From Daucus carota subsp. sativus (taxonomy: Eukaryota; Streptophyta; Magnoliopsida; Apiales; Apiaceae), in the NCBI RefSeq assembly GCF_001625215.2, contig NC_030385.2, positions 34,993,598 through 35,057,597 on the forward strand: a stretch of 64,000 nt of DNA, read 5' to 3'. Positions 1 to 12,077 of the stretch are shown one piece after another. Every line of letters starts with the position of its first letter. Position 1 is the stretch's first letter. A program made the position numbers and the translations under genes. The notes beneath the pieces were generated by a model. It ran no database searches. It saw only the letters and a list, made by a program, of their open reading frames with translations, and had not been told where the DNA came from.

Positions 1-960
1 TTTAGTGAGTAATTTGAGACCCCGTGGAGATCAATGATGAAGTTGATACCATTTGTCCACTTCAGTGATGAGTTTGATAATTAACCCTTATGTTTTATTG
101 GAATGTCAAACAAGAATTCCTCCATCTTTGAAGTTTTCCAATGCATCTTTTCAGAGCATAGATCCTGCCAATGATCAAAGAGGATGCATGTATGCATTAA
201 TTGTAGATCAGCATTGGTATGGGAACTGGAGATACCTACAGTGTGCAGAGTATGAAACGAGTTCCTGCTATGCTGGACCGGGGACCAACCGGTTCTTGTC
301 AAAGTCAATCCTTTGGAGTGGCTAATCCCTCCGTGAGTAGCTCCATCTGTGGACTGAACACTTTTTGTACGGATCAAAGCTTGTGCTCTTGTTGGGAAGG
401 TTTTGAGGGAAATCTTACTTGTTGCTGTTCAAACATAATATGTTCATGGTAAGCCTCCTAGGCTTCTCCCAACACCTTGAAATTTGGGGAGAATTGATCA
501 CTTAACATGGTATCAGAGTTCATGTTCACGGGAGACTCAACACTTTGAGGTTCCGTAGATTACTCTTTCAGGATGTGCCAACTAATTGCAATGCACTGGT
601 ACCGGGCTTTATGTAGTTGACAACCAAATTGTTTACTTTAAAGCAGCTGGAGAAGGCAACTGACCATTATAATGTCGTTTGAATCCTTGGACAAGGTACT
701 GTCTATAAAGGAATGTTGGCAAATGGAAAAATTGTAGCAGTGAACAAGTCCAGAATAGAAGAAGGTTGTAATTTTATCAGCACATAGATGCTTGAACATG
801 AATGGGAGAGAAAGGCCTAGAATGAAACAAGTAGCAGCGGAGCTGGACAAGACAATGAAGATGCTGAATATTCTTTAACTCGACTCAATGATGCTTGGGA
901 CCTGACTTCTATGATTCTACCTCTTTCAGCTCCTCTGCAGCTATCAGTCGATTTCTAATT
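1..960 (+). pseudogene. Wall-associated receptor kinase (WAK-like) pseudogene
   Basis: Scattered frames encode parts of a WAK-type receptor kinase. An extracellular piece at about 255-412 reads VPAMLDRG, then CQSQSFGVANPSVSSS and an EGF-like Cys-rich stretch (CGLNTFCTDQSLCSCWEGF). A kinase start at about 650-770 reads ATDHYN, ILGQGTVYKGMLANGKIVAV. A kinase C-terminus at about 795-870 reads LNMNGRERPRMKQVAAELDK. These follow the WAK order, but stops separate them and the central kinase lobe, including the catalytic loop, is missing. It therefore cannot make a working kinase. In the glycine loop the usual GQGGQGTVYKG is shortened to GQGTVYKG. The 5' part may lie outside the window. WAK assignment is from remembered family sequence. 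Confidence 0.75.
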
Positions 961-989
961 GCCGAGTTCGTTTGGTAGAAAAATAAAAA

Positions 990-1062
990 TGCTATCGCCC
1001 AGGATCGAACTGGGGACCTTTTGCGTGTAAAGCAAACGTGATAACCACTACACCACGACAGC
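990..1062 (-). tRNA. tRNA-Val (anticodon UAC)
   Basis: On the minus strand the sequence folds as a full tRNA. The acceptor stem GCTGTCG pairs with CGATAGC with one G-T wobble, and the discriminator base is A. The D-arm begins TGGTGTAGTGGTTATCA. The anticodon stem TTTGC/GCAAA holds the loop TTTACAC, giving anticodon TAC (valine, GUA codons). The T-arm carries GTTCGATCC. No intron is seen. Downstream on the minus strand is a T-rich run beginning ATTTTTATTTTT, a good Pol III terminator. The D-arm and T-arm hold normal A and B boxes, so it looks functional. Confidence 0.95.
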
Positions 1063-1410
1063 AAGTTATGACCTCGTACGCTAATTTCTAAACATCCTTA
1101 TACTGATTCAGTACATAAACGACATGTTTTACATGTAACGAAAACGACCACTTTCCTGGCTTATATGGCTAAAAACTAAAAAAAGAAATTACATTTCTTC
1201 CTATGTTTTTATGAAATTATATGGCTTTGCCTATGTTTCTTCCTAGATCAACTTACAAAAAGTTACTCTTTATAAACTTCTTGCGTTATTAATGTTTTTA
1301 AGAAACAAAAAAAGGAAAATGTTAAATGTGCAAAGCACCTGTGAGTAGCATGATATTCAGCCATTCAGGCAACTACCAATCTCCCACTAAGCTTCCATGA
1401 TAATATATTA

Positions 1411-1661
1411 CTCCCTCCGTCCCCCTGAGTTGTATACATTGGGGGACGGGGACGCGGCACGGATTTTAATGCTCCTGTAAAATGTAGTTGTGTAATTTAT
1501 TTTTGAAATTTTCTTTTTCTGAATTAACGTTTGGATGTTATATTTTTATTCAGAAAAAGAAAATCTCAAAAATAAGTTACGGAACTATATTTTATAAGAG
1601 CATTGAAATGCGTGTCGAACAGTTAAAAAGAAACGTATACAATTAAATGGGACAGAGGGAG
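1411..1661. mobile_element. Stowaway-type MITE
   Basis: The inverted ends begin CTCCCTCCGTCCC and finish GGGACAGAGGGAG, with TA target duplications at 1409-1410 and 1662-1663. A second inverted repeat inside (TTTCTTTTTCTGAAT and ATTCAGAAAAAGAAA) makes it fold back. It has no coding capacity. TA duplication and this terminus are the signature of Tc1/mariner-derived Stowaway MITEs. Confidence 0.85.
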
Positions 1662-1663
1662 TA

Positions 1664-2485
1664 TCAGTATTAATAAATTGATATTCTCAATTTATCAGCG
1701 TGGCGCTTATTAATTTGGTTTTATTTCATATATCTTTTGGGCAGAAGTACGAGGTCGGGTCATAATACAAGAGAGGTTACCAGTGTATCTCCGAAAATTT
1801 ATTTTATAAAATAAATTGTATGTTAACAAAATTTCATATTTAAAAAATAATATTCATAACTATATCTTTAAGATATATCTAATAATTTTTATTTTCAGAT
1901 AAATAAAAACTGAAATATTATAATCACTAAAATATCAATCTTGGGAAAATAATTTTGGATACCTAAACTATCTTTTAATTTTATTGAATTTCTAAATTTA
2001 AAATTATGAAAAAAGACAAATCGAAGATTCCACAATTTTATCTATGAGATGGGCCTACATCTTGTCTTGATAGAAAGACACTAATCAAGTAATCAGCCAG
2101 TAGATGACAACACAATAATGTCTTCTACTGTTCTACATGAGTAATTAAAAATCATGTTTCCTAAGCGTCCTGATTAATCAATCCCCCTTGCACTTGTTCA
2201 GTGTATTTTACACAAATTCCAAACGTAATCATTTTGTGGATCAACTTGAAAAAGTAATTATGGGCTTTTTATTGATCATATGAGAAGTTTCTTTTAAACC
2301 TCGCTAAATTAAAACTAATTCAATATCAGTGTTAACCAAATTCCGACCGACTTAAAAATAAAAAATTTGTTGAGTTTGGTGACTGTGGGTATCTTTAAAA
2401 AAACAAATATATTATTATTAATATCAAAGTTTATGAGATCCGTATTCGTGAATGGTTGTTTTTTACATTCCAAAAACGACAGTTG
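1664..2485. other. AT-rich spacer
   Basis: No gene, tRNA or clear transposon end was found. The stretch leads directly to the Copia insertion, whose target duplication ACATG is at 2486-2490. Confidence 0.6.
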
Positions 2486-2490
2486 ACATG

Positions 2491-3416
2491 TGTTAGAAAA
2501 TGGAAAGTTTAAAGCATATTTTTTAATATGTTCTTGATGTAATTTCCGGGACATTTTCTTAGTGAAATCCATTGAGAAATAGAGTTGAATACAGTGGCTT
2601 GAAAGAGCTTGAAATGAGAATGTGATTCATTGAATCTGGACAAATGAATCTGGTCAGTATCTCCAACAGATACAGATTCATTGAACCTGGACAAATGAAT
2701 CTGGTCACTATATCTGACAGATACAGATTCATTGAACCTGGACAAATGAATCTGGTCAGTATATCTGACAGATACAGATTCATTGAACCTGGACAAATGA
2801 ATCTGGTCAGAATGTCTGACAGATACAGATTCATTGAACCTGGACAAATGAATCTGGTCAGAATGTCTGACAGATACAGATTCATTGAACCTGGATAGAT
2901 GAATCTGGACAGTGTGTTGGTGGCTTGGTCTCACTATAAATAATGAGCCTCGACACTTGAGTTGGAGCACGGGAAAAACACAAACACCATTCTCATTATT
3001 CTCTCTTACACTCTCACCATCTACTCCGATATATACACATATACATACTGTTCTCGGGCGAACTGAGGTGTTGATCGCTGTTGATCGTACTCGTGTCTGT
3101 GAGCGGTTCGGTCTGTGCTGTTTTATCCTGGGAGCGATATTGCGACTACCCATCACAGCGTAGTGGGGCAATAATCACTTCAAGAACAGTCTAGTCTTCA
3201 TCGAAGGGCTAGGCGACTCAGCTGTTCTGTATACTAATTCTAGCGACGGTGTAAGGTGCGCCTTTCTCTTCTTTTCTTGTAATTTATCAGTCACTGATTA
3301 TTGTATATACGATCTTCGTGCATGCTATATTGTTGTGGTTTCGTTGGCCTACACTTGTTTATATAATATAACTGCTCTATACATTGTTGCTGTGATTTTC
3401 ACTGTGACTCCCAACA
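2491..3416 (+). repeat. 5' LTR of the Copia element
   Basis: A 926-bp direct repeat with TG...CA ends that matches the 3' LTR base for base as far as I can compare by eye. It holds a block of 51-bp tandem repeats in its first half. A likely promoter (CACTATAAATAATGAG) lies at about 2931, so transcription would start in the second half. Confidence 0.95.
2627..2907. repeat. 51-bp tandem repeats in the 5' LTR
   Basis: About five copies of a 51-bp unit occur, with ATGAATCTGG starting at 2644, 2695, 2746, 2797 and 2848. Each unit contains the imperfect palindrome CAGATTCATT...AATGAATCTG, so it can form a hairpin. Since 51 is a multiple of three, both strands stay open across the array and produce repetitive reading frames that I do not regard as genes. 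The block lies upstream of the LTR TATA-like box, so it may act as an enhancer array (inference). Confidence 0.9.
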
Positions 3417-3456
3417 ATCTTGAAGTGATTAGCTGTTATATTGTGTAGTAAGCAAG

Positions 3457-6400
3457 ATGGTTAATGAGATTGCGGATTCTGTTGTTGGTGGTGGTGCTGG
3501 TTCTGGGTCTGGTGTTACTAGTAACATCGATTGGACTACGTATCGTTTTCCACAGCCCATTGATTTATCAGGTATTCCTGATAAATTCGGTGGGGGAGTT
3601 TCTTTTTCTCGCTGGCAGAAAAAGATGAAACTGTGGCTTACGGTTAAGGGTCTATGGCCGGTGTTGCAGTATGAGAAACCAGTTGTGGTACAGGAAAAGG
3701 CTGAAACCCTTAAGGCCTATGCTATGTGGGAGGAAAAGGATGGGGTGGCTAGGGCTGCTATTCTAGCAGCCTTAACGAACACTCTGTTCGATGTTTACTC
3801 ATCTGACTCCTACACTGCTAAGACCTTGTGGGAGAAACTTGATCAGACACACAATACTGACTCGCAAGGGTTGGAAAAGTATTCTGTGGCTAAGTTCCTG
3901 GACTTCAAACTGGTGGATACAAAATCCATGACTGAGCAGGTGCATGAGTTTGAGACGTTCGTGCATGCTATATTGTTGTGGTTTCGTTGGCCTACTCTTG
4001 TTTATATAATATAACTGCTCTATACATTGTTGCTGTGATTTTCACTGTGACTCCCAACAATCTTGAAGGAGTCCGGAATGGACCTTCCTGAAAAGTTTTT
4101 GGTTATGTCTGTGATTGAAAAACTCCCTAAGTCTTGGGAAGAGTTTGCACTCTCCCTGAAAAGGCAGAAGGGAGAGATCACTTGGACTAGCCTGATGCTG
4201 GATATCTCTGTGCAGGAGCAGCACAAGTCCAAACAGGGACATGTGATGCCAACTGAATCTGGTAGCTCGAAGGTCAATGTAGTGACTGTGGGACAGAAAA
4301 GAAAGTCTGTCGCTAAGAAGGTGAACACTAAGCCCAAAACTGACAAGGGCAAGGCTAAGAAATCAAAGGCCAACAAACCATGTTGGTCTTGTGGACAGGT
4401 TGGTCATTGGAGTAAGGACTGTCCTGTAAAGAAAGCAAAGAAAGCTGAGGTGGTAGCACAAGCAAATACTGTGCTTGGAACCACTGATGGGCCTGTGCTT
4501 AACATGGTTGTTGGTGAGGCTGTTGCTTCTGAAACCAATGACGGGTATGTTAAGTACAACCCTGAACTATTTTCCACTTATCTGTCTAATGAGTGGTTGA
4601 TTGATACGGGAGCTAATGTGCACATTTGTGCTGATATTACTCTGTTTGTATCTTATCAACAGGCTCATGGGATGACAGTGACGATGGGGAATGCTAGTGC
4701 GGCTCAAGTTCGTGGAATAGGAAACGTGGACCTGAAGTTTGCTTCAGGGCGTGTTCTATCCCTTACTAGAGTGCATCATGTTCCCGAGATTCGTAGAAAT
4801 ATTATTAGTGGAAGTTGTTTAGTTAAAAATGGCTTTGAACTTTCTTTAAAGTGTAATAAAGTAGTTATTACTCAGACTGGTGTGTTTTTTGGCAAGGGCT
4901 ACTTGTCAGACGGCTTGTTTTTAATAAATGTGGAGCCTGTTTTAGGCGGTTTTATTAATGATATTGCTTCTCCTTCTGTTAATAATATTGAATCATCCGA
5001 TTTGTGGCACTCTAGGCTTGGTCATTTAAATTTTGGTGCTCTAAAGAATATGATGAACTTAGAGTTGATTCCAAAGCATGCCATTGATAAGAAAACTAAA
5101 TGTCAAGTATGTGTGACAGCTAAACTAACAAGGAAACCTTTTCATAGTGTGGTTAGGGATTCTGACTTGTTAGATTTAGTGCACTCGGACATATGTGAAT
5201 TTGGTGGTGTGTTGACTAAGGAACACTGTAGATATTTCATTACCTTTATAGATGATTGTAGTAGATATTGTTATGTTTATTTTCTTAAACATAAAGATGA
5301 AGCACTTGAAAAATTCATTAGATTTAAAACTGAAGTTGAAACACAAACTGGTAAAGTACTTAAACGTTTGAGATCTGATAGAGGTGGTGAATATACGGGA
5401 AACACCTTTAATGAATTTTGCAAGAGCAATGGTATAATTCATGAGGTGACTCCACCATATACACCTGAGTCTAATGGGGTGGCAGAACGAAAGAACAGAA
5501 CTTTTAAAGATATGATTAACAGTATGTTGATTAATTCGGGGTTGCCCAAGTACATGTGGGGGGAGGCTCTGAATACGGCTTGCCATATTCTGAATAGAGT
5601 CCCTCTGAAACATATGGACAAGACACCTTACGAATTATGGAAAGGCAGGAAAACTAGTCTAAAGTATCTTCGTGTGTGGGGGTGCCTTGCGAAGGTACTT
5701 GTCCCTGAACACAAGAGAAAGAAACTAGGGCCGAAAACTGTTGATTGTATCTTTCTGGGCTATCTCGAAACCACTACAGCTATGAGATTTTTAGTATTAA
5801 AATCTGACATAGATGGTATAGTGGCAAACACGATAGTTGAGTTTCGTGATGCAACATTCTTTGAGGATGTCTTCCCTATGAAGACTGGTATACCTCAAAG
5901 TTCTTCTAGTGTTGATCCTACTCACACATCTAGTTCTATTCCCGATCATGTGGAAAAGATGACAAATGTGGGGGCAGATCCTACTAGTAGCTCTACTCCT
6001 AATGAAGTTGAGGAACCTAGAAGGAGCAAGCGTGCAAAGGTAGTTAAGGACTTTGGAAGTGATTTTATCACTTACAATGTCGAGGACGAACCTTTGACTT
6101 TCCGACAAGCCATGGATTCTTCGGAATCTAGGCACTGGAAAGGCGCTGTGAAGAGTGAAATTGACTCTATTGTTTCTAACGGAACATGGGAGTTGGTTGA
6201 CCTCCCTCCTGGGTGTTCTACTATAGGATGTAGGTGGATCTTCAAAAGGAAGATGAAACCAGATGGCTCAATAGATAAGTATAAAGCCAGATTGGTTGCT
6301 AAGGGTTTTAGGCAAAGAGAAGGTATTGACTACTTCGATACATACTCTCCTGTTGCAAGATTGACAACGATCCGAATGCTTGTAGCATTGGCTTCCGTAC

Positions 6401-7668
6401 ATGGTCTTATCATCCATCAAATGGATGTAAAGACAGCTTTTCTTCATGGTGATCTTGAAGAAGAGATTTATATGGATCAGCCTGAGGGATTTGTTGCATC
6501 TGGCAATGAGAGCAAAGTATGTAAGTTAGTCAAATCCATCTACGGCTTGAAACAAGCACCTAGAGACTGGCACAAAAAGTTTGATGACACTGTTTTGACT
6601 TTTGATTTTATAGTTAATGATAATGACAAGTGTGTCTACTATAAGGTTAAAGGAAATGAACATATTGTGTTGTGCTTGTATGTGGATGATATACTACTGT
6701 TTGGAACCAATATTGAGATTATTAACGAGACAAAGAATTTCTTGAAAAAACACTTTGAAATGAAGGACATGGGTGAGGCGAATGTGATTCTTGGACTCAA
6801 GTTGACTCAGTCAACTGAGGGAATAACCTTGTCACAATCTCATTATATAGAGAAATCTATACTTGAGAAGTATGGTTATTCAAATTGTAGAATTGCTAGT
6901 ACACCATATGATCCAAAAGTTGCTCTTATCAAGAATGCTTCAGGTGTACCTGTGTCTCAGTTAAGATATTCTCAGATTATTGGTAGTTTGCAATATCTTG
7001 CTAATGGTACTAGACCAGATATAACATATTCTGTGTCTAAGTTAGCAAGATATACAAGCTGTCCAAACAGAACTCATTGGGATGCTCTAGATAGAGTACT
7101 TAGATATCTGAAAGGCACCATATATCTTGGGTTGCACTACAGGAGATATCCGAGTGTGCTTGAGGGATATAGTGATGCAAGTTGGATAGCTAAGAAGTCT
7201 GGTTCCAATGGAGTGACTGGATATCTGTTTACCCTTGCGGGTGGAGCAGTATCCTGGAAGTCGACTAGACAGACTATAGTAACTCGGTCTACGTTTGAGG
7301 CCGAGTTGTGTGCATTGGATGCCACGGGTACGGAGGCTGAATGGTTGCATGGACTCATGTCTGTGTTACCTGTAGTAAGTCGTCCGCTACCGGCAATTTC
7401 TGTTCATTGTGATAGCCGTACAACTATCGACAAGATCAGAAGTGTCAAGTATAATGCTAAAACAAAGAGACACATCCAAGTTAGACTTAAGTCTATAAGG
7501 GGTTTGGTGTCTGATCGGACTATTGCTATTGAGTTCATTGGAACTCAAGATAACATAGCTGATCCACTGACTAAAGGGCTTGAGCATGCTGTTGTCCTTA
7601 AGTCAAGGTTGGGGATGGGACTGATAACCCATCATGATTCATCTACAGCGGGAACCCAATACATCTGA
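3457..7668 (+). CDS. gag-pol coding region of the Copia element
   Basis: The reading begins with ATG (MVNEIADS), 41 bp after the left LTR. Recognisable parts in order, in window positions: a gag domain; a CCHC zinc knuckle (CWSCGQVGHWSKDC) near 4383; an aspartic protease with DTGA near 4603; an integrase with the N-terminal HHCC zinc motif near 5005-5110 and the catalytic core near 5160-5530; a reverse transcriptase with YVDD near 6680; and RNase H near 7160-7560. The products would copy the element RNA into DNA and insert it. The region looks nearly whole, with about one break. Confidence 0.9.
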
Positions 7669-8191
7669 GAGGAGATCCCTCAAAGTGTATTCAATGTGGT
7701 AAACAAGCTGTAAGGGTGGATCGGTAGTACCTTTAACTACAATGTAGATACTCATGCATCTGAGTCTATCCCCTGCAAACCTAAAAGGTACTGACACTGC
7801 AAGTATAGCAAGAGTTTTAGAACTCTGAATGGGGTCAAGTCATTTGACGAGATGGTTGCAGTACATCTCTGGAGATGCCCAGCTAAGCGAATGTAATTGT
7901 GAGGTCGCAATTAGAGGAAAGGGTTATTCCTTGAAACATTCGACGAACAGGATCGAGACACGACCATTAATGTCTCAAAGCCGTAGATCGGCACCATAGC
8001 CTTTGACTTGTCGTCGTCTATGGAGTGTGGTTACACCCAACGGATAGAGATTCAAGGTGAAACAATCCATCTATATCCGGTAGCCATCGAAGTAGGGGAC
8101 TTAGGAGGGTTCAAACCCGGAAGGGTACCTACTCTGAAAAACAAGTCATGATGAGGACTAATATGCATATCTATATGGATTTGTGGGGGAT

Positions 8192-9117
8192 TGTTAGAAA
8201 ATGGAAAGTTTAAAGCATATTTTTTAATATGTTCTTGATGTAATTTCCGGGACATTTTCTTAGTGAAATCCATTGAGAAATAGAGTTGAATACAGTGGCT
8301 TGAAAGAGCTTGAAATGAGAATGTGATTCATTGAATCTGGACAAATGAATCTGGTCAGTATCTCCAACAGATACAGATTCATTGAACCTGGACAAATGAA
8401 TCTGGTCACTATATCTGACAGATACAGATTCATTGAACCTGGACAAATGAATCTGGTCAGTATATCTGACAGATACAGATTCATTGAACCTGGACAAATG
8501 AATCTGGTCAGAATGTCTGACAGATACAGATTCATTGAACCTGGACAAATGAATCTGGTCAGAATGTCTGACAGATACAGATTCATTGAACCTGGATAGA
8601 TGAATCTGGACAGTGTGTTGGTGGCTTGGTCTCACTATAAATAATGAGCCTCGACACTTGAGTTGGAGCACGGGAAAAACACAAACACCATTCTCATTAT
8701 TCTCTCTTACACTCTCACCATCTACTCCGATATATACACATATACATACTGTTCTCGGGCGAACTGAGGTGTTGATCGCTGTTGATCGTACTCGTGTCTG
8801 TGAGCGGTTCGGTCTGTGCTGTTTTATCCTGGGAGCGATATTGCGACTACCCATCACAGCGTAGTGGGGCAATAATCACTTCAAGAACAGTCTAGTCTTC
8901 ATCGAAGGGCTAGGCGACTCAGCTGTTCTGTATACTAATTCTAGCGACGGTGTAAGGTGCGCCTTTCTCTTCTTTTCTTGTAATTTATCAGTCACTGATT
9001 ATTGTATATACGATCTTCGTGCATGCTATATTGTTGTGGTTTCGTTGGCCTACACTTGTTTATATAATATAACTGCTCTATACATTGTTGCTGTGATTTT
9101 CACTGTGACTCCCAACA
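8192..9117 (+). repeat. 3' LTR of the Copia element
   Basis: The 926-bp partner of the left LTR, with the same TG...CA ends. It is followed by the target duplication ACATG at 9118-9122. Confidence 0.95.
8328..8608. repeat. 51-bp tandem repeats in the 3' LTR
   Basis: This is the same five-copy, 51-bp array as in the left LTR, with the same order of variant units. That agrees with both LTRs descending from one template at a recent insertion. Confidence 0.9.
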
Positions 9118-9358
9118 ACATGTACACAAAGCTTTAATCTGCCAAGCAGGAGCATTGCGCACAAATCATGGAGTAAGAGTAAGAGCATGTGCACGTCGCG
9201 GCCAACAGTATTTAGTTGTCTCTGCTCGCGAATAAACCACTCTTCGCTTCAACTAACACAATTAGCCAAGTCGGTACTAGCACTATGACAGCCTGACTTG
9301 TCATAATCTACAAATGCAAAATTCATTTTGCTGCGGCCTACAGCCTACAAGTAACTAA

Positions 9359-10041
9359 GGGCAAATCCAACAGTGATCCAAATAATCAAATTTAGAGCAG
9401 AAATAATCAAATTTGGGGCAGATTATCCCAAATTCTCCTCCAACAGTGATGCAAAAAGTGATCCAAATTTGGATGAGTGAATAGTACTGATCCAAATTTG
9501 GATCACCTACTTTATTATAAAATAATGATTCTGTTATTTCTATATCTTTTGTTTATCGGACTTAAAATTAATTTGTGATTATTAATATATAATTAATAAT
9601 AATAATAATTAATAAAATTAATGTTTTAATAAAAATTTAGAATAATAGGAAAGCAAATTTCATTGAAATTAAAAAAAAAGTATATTGCATGCATGAAATA
9701 AAAAGTACATAAAATGCATAAAATAAAATTACAATACTGGGAAATGACTAGAAACAATATGATAAATATAAATTTTGATTTAATCGAACAGATTATTTTT
9801 GTTTCCTTCGAGATAATCAAAATATTGTTCGTAACTATTCATATCAAATTTTGGGATGTTTGAGTTTCTTCATTTCCTTGATTTTGAGTTAAATATAAAA
9901 TTTATGTAATATAATATACAACAAATAATTTGGATCAGAATTTGGATCACGCTGCTGGAGTTGGTTAGAAATTTGGATCAGAATTTGGATCAGTTGGTGA
10001 TCTAAATTTAGATTTTTGGATCACAACTGCTGGAGATGGCC
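9359..10041. mobile_element. Harbinger/Tourist-type MITE
   Basis: The ends are inverted (GGGCAAATCCAACAGTGATCC at the left; GGATCACAACTGCTGGAGATGGCC at the right). They are flanked by the 3-bp duplication TAA (9356-9358 and 10042-10044), typical of PIF/Harbinger elements. Internal repeats of ATCCAAATTTGGAT and its variants extend the fold-back. It is about 683 bp and non-coding. Confidence 0.75.
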
Positions 10042-10462
10042 TAAGAAACGAAATCGAAGCTTAATCGGAGTGAATTGTCAAGTGTCAAATTCGATGGTTA
10101 CGAGTGTGCTAACCTTCCTGTGTGTATTTTTTATTGTCCCATTTAAAAATATATGTTTAGTATTTTGCATATATTTTTTAATGCCTTTAAAAAAATAGTT
10201 TTATAATTTATTTTTAATTTTTTTTTTCTGAATATAAATTTAATTATTAAATATTTATTCATAAAAATTTTAAAATTAAATTATTGAACCACATTCAGAG
10301 AAATATTAAAATGGGTGTTGCTCCCTATGTATAAAGTACAGCTCTGGAGAGGTATATCTGCAGATTGCGAAAAAGTAATTTATGAAACAAAACCGAGGTT
10401 TTGTTATTCTCTTAAGAGCAAGAACGATTAGTTTCCAACATCGCGCCCCCGGTCAATTCATA

Positions 10463-10703
10463 CGCCCTCCGTTTCAAAATGTATGACACTTTTGACTATT
10501 TGCACTTAGTTTAAAATCATTTGATTATATATTTATATTTATTATTTTTGAAATTTTATTTTTTTAAATAAAAGTATATAGTCAACATTTTAAAGTAGAA
10601 TTTTTTTATAAAAAAAAATGATGATTCTAGGTGCTTGGTCAAAATACACTTTGAAATGTGTGTAAAAAGTCAAAGCGTCATGCATTTTGTAACTGAGGGG
10701 AGT
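10463..10703. mobile_element. Stowaway-like MITE
   Basis: The left end CGCCCTCCGTTTCAAAATG and right end CATTTTGTAACTGAGGGGAG form imperfect inverted repeats, with TA on both sides (10461-10462 and 10704-10705). The inner arms also pair (ATGACACTTTTGACT and AGTCAAAGCGTCAT). It is more diverged than the copies at 1411 and 24665. Confidence 0.75.
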
Positions 10704-10705
10704 AG

Positions 10706-12077
10706 TAACAAGGGTGTTCTTAAAAAAGGTTTAATTTCCAACACCATACAGTATAATTTATGAGTACAATAAATACTTCAATTCACAATAGCAATAATAA
10801 TGCATATGTATCGTAACATGTCTGCACCAACATAATTGGAGACAAAAATATACGGGGGACCAGCGAGAGATTCGTACACATCAAAACTTTTATAATTATA
10901 GTTTCCAGCATATTTTTTACATGGTTCTTCGCTCAAGTTAATTAAATAATTTTTAAATGAAAATATGAAAACATCTTCAAATTATTAACACTTTTAATAA
11001 TCACTACTTAATTGAATTTTTATTAAATTGAATTGGAGTGCTGTGTGTTTTAAAAAAGAAGAATCTCTTTATAAATATATTATGTAATTGTGTAATCCAC
11101 GCATGTAAATAATATATTAGTTTATAAAAATATTTTTAAAAACATATTTTATAGGGTTTCGACCTATGAATTTAGTAAGTTATCTCTTCACGTTCTTTTT
11201 TCTACAAGGATTGCCTTTCTGTTGGCGTAACATCTCCTTCCTCCCTCGATCTTATAAAATGTAACCCCCTAATATATTTATCACTCCTAATCAATATTAT
11301 TATACTATTGTTATACCAGTATAATTATGGCTCATAACATTAAAAAAATATCGTAATTAATTTTATTAAATAAATTATTGATTTATTATTATATTTGACA
11401 AATAAAGTCAAATACAACAGTAATATCAGTTAAAATCTCTTTACAAATGATCCACCTTTAATCACTAAGATAGACATTAATCATTGTTTCAAAAAAAGAA
11501 AAAAAAAAGTAGACATTAATCACATTAATCTAGAAAATGTTTTAACGTAATCCTAAGAATTTGGTACACCAGACTAATGTACAAACATAATCTTAAAATT
11601 CTAAGTACGCTGTACACCAGCTTAATACAAACGTTAAGCAAGAATAAATATTAAGCAAACTATTCCTATCACACCTTATAAGTTGAAAGTACTATTTTGT
11701 ATTTTACATCTATTGTCATATAAATAAATACTTTATTTTAATCTAGCTATGATCTTTACTAAAATATTTGGTACATGCCCGCTAGTAAAAATATGAATAT
11801 TTACATGCTCAAGTAAGCAGTAAGATTTCGTATTAGTAGTGATGAACACAAGATTTATGGAGTACTTCTTTAACGAATAATTGAAAACTAAATCACATCA
11901 CAACCTAGCTAATAGTACTAGTTCAACCATACCCTGGTACTCTACTACCTACCCACATAATTAATTAGTAAATGCTGTATAGTTAGCAGATATATACAGT
12001 AATTAGATTTCATAAATGCATTTTCTTCTGTCATGTCATATTCAATGTCTCCGAACTACCGCCGCCGTCCCGGTCAA
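10706..12077. other. AT-rich intergenic region
   Basis: No coding region or clear element end was found. Its last part is the 3' flank of the OVATE gene. Confidence 0.55.

Larger units (their letters stand above)
2491..9117 (+). mobile_element. Ty1/copia LTR retrotransposon, nearly whole and young
   Basis: The element has two 926-bp LTRs starting TGTTAG and ending CCCAACA, and 5-bp target duplications ACATG at 2486-2490 and 9118-9122. A purine-rich tract (GTGGGGGA) sits just before the right LTR. The internal region encodes gag with a zinc knuckle, protease, integrase, reverse transcriptase and RNase H in that order, which is the Copia rather than the Gypsy order. Compared by eye the LTRs look identical, so the insertion is very recent on an evolutionary scale. 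The element looks nearly whole, with about one break in its coding region. The lineage is perhaps Tork-like, judged from reverse transcriptase wording only. Confidence 0.95.

Noticed and set aside
508-518. TGGTATCAGAG, like a tRNA-Met primer binding site
   Set aside because: No LTR end, polypurine tract or coding remains are next to it, so an LTR element cannot be supported here.
2509-3171. Long repetitive open frames on both strands in the LTRs (also at 8210-8872)
   Set aside because: They arise from the 51-bp repeats, whose length is a multiple of three. They are present identically in both LTRs and resemble no protein.
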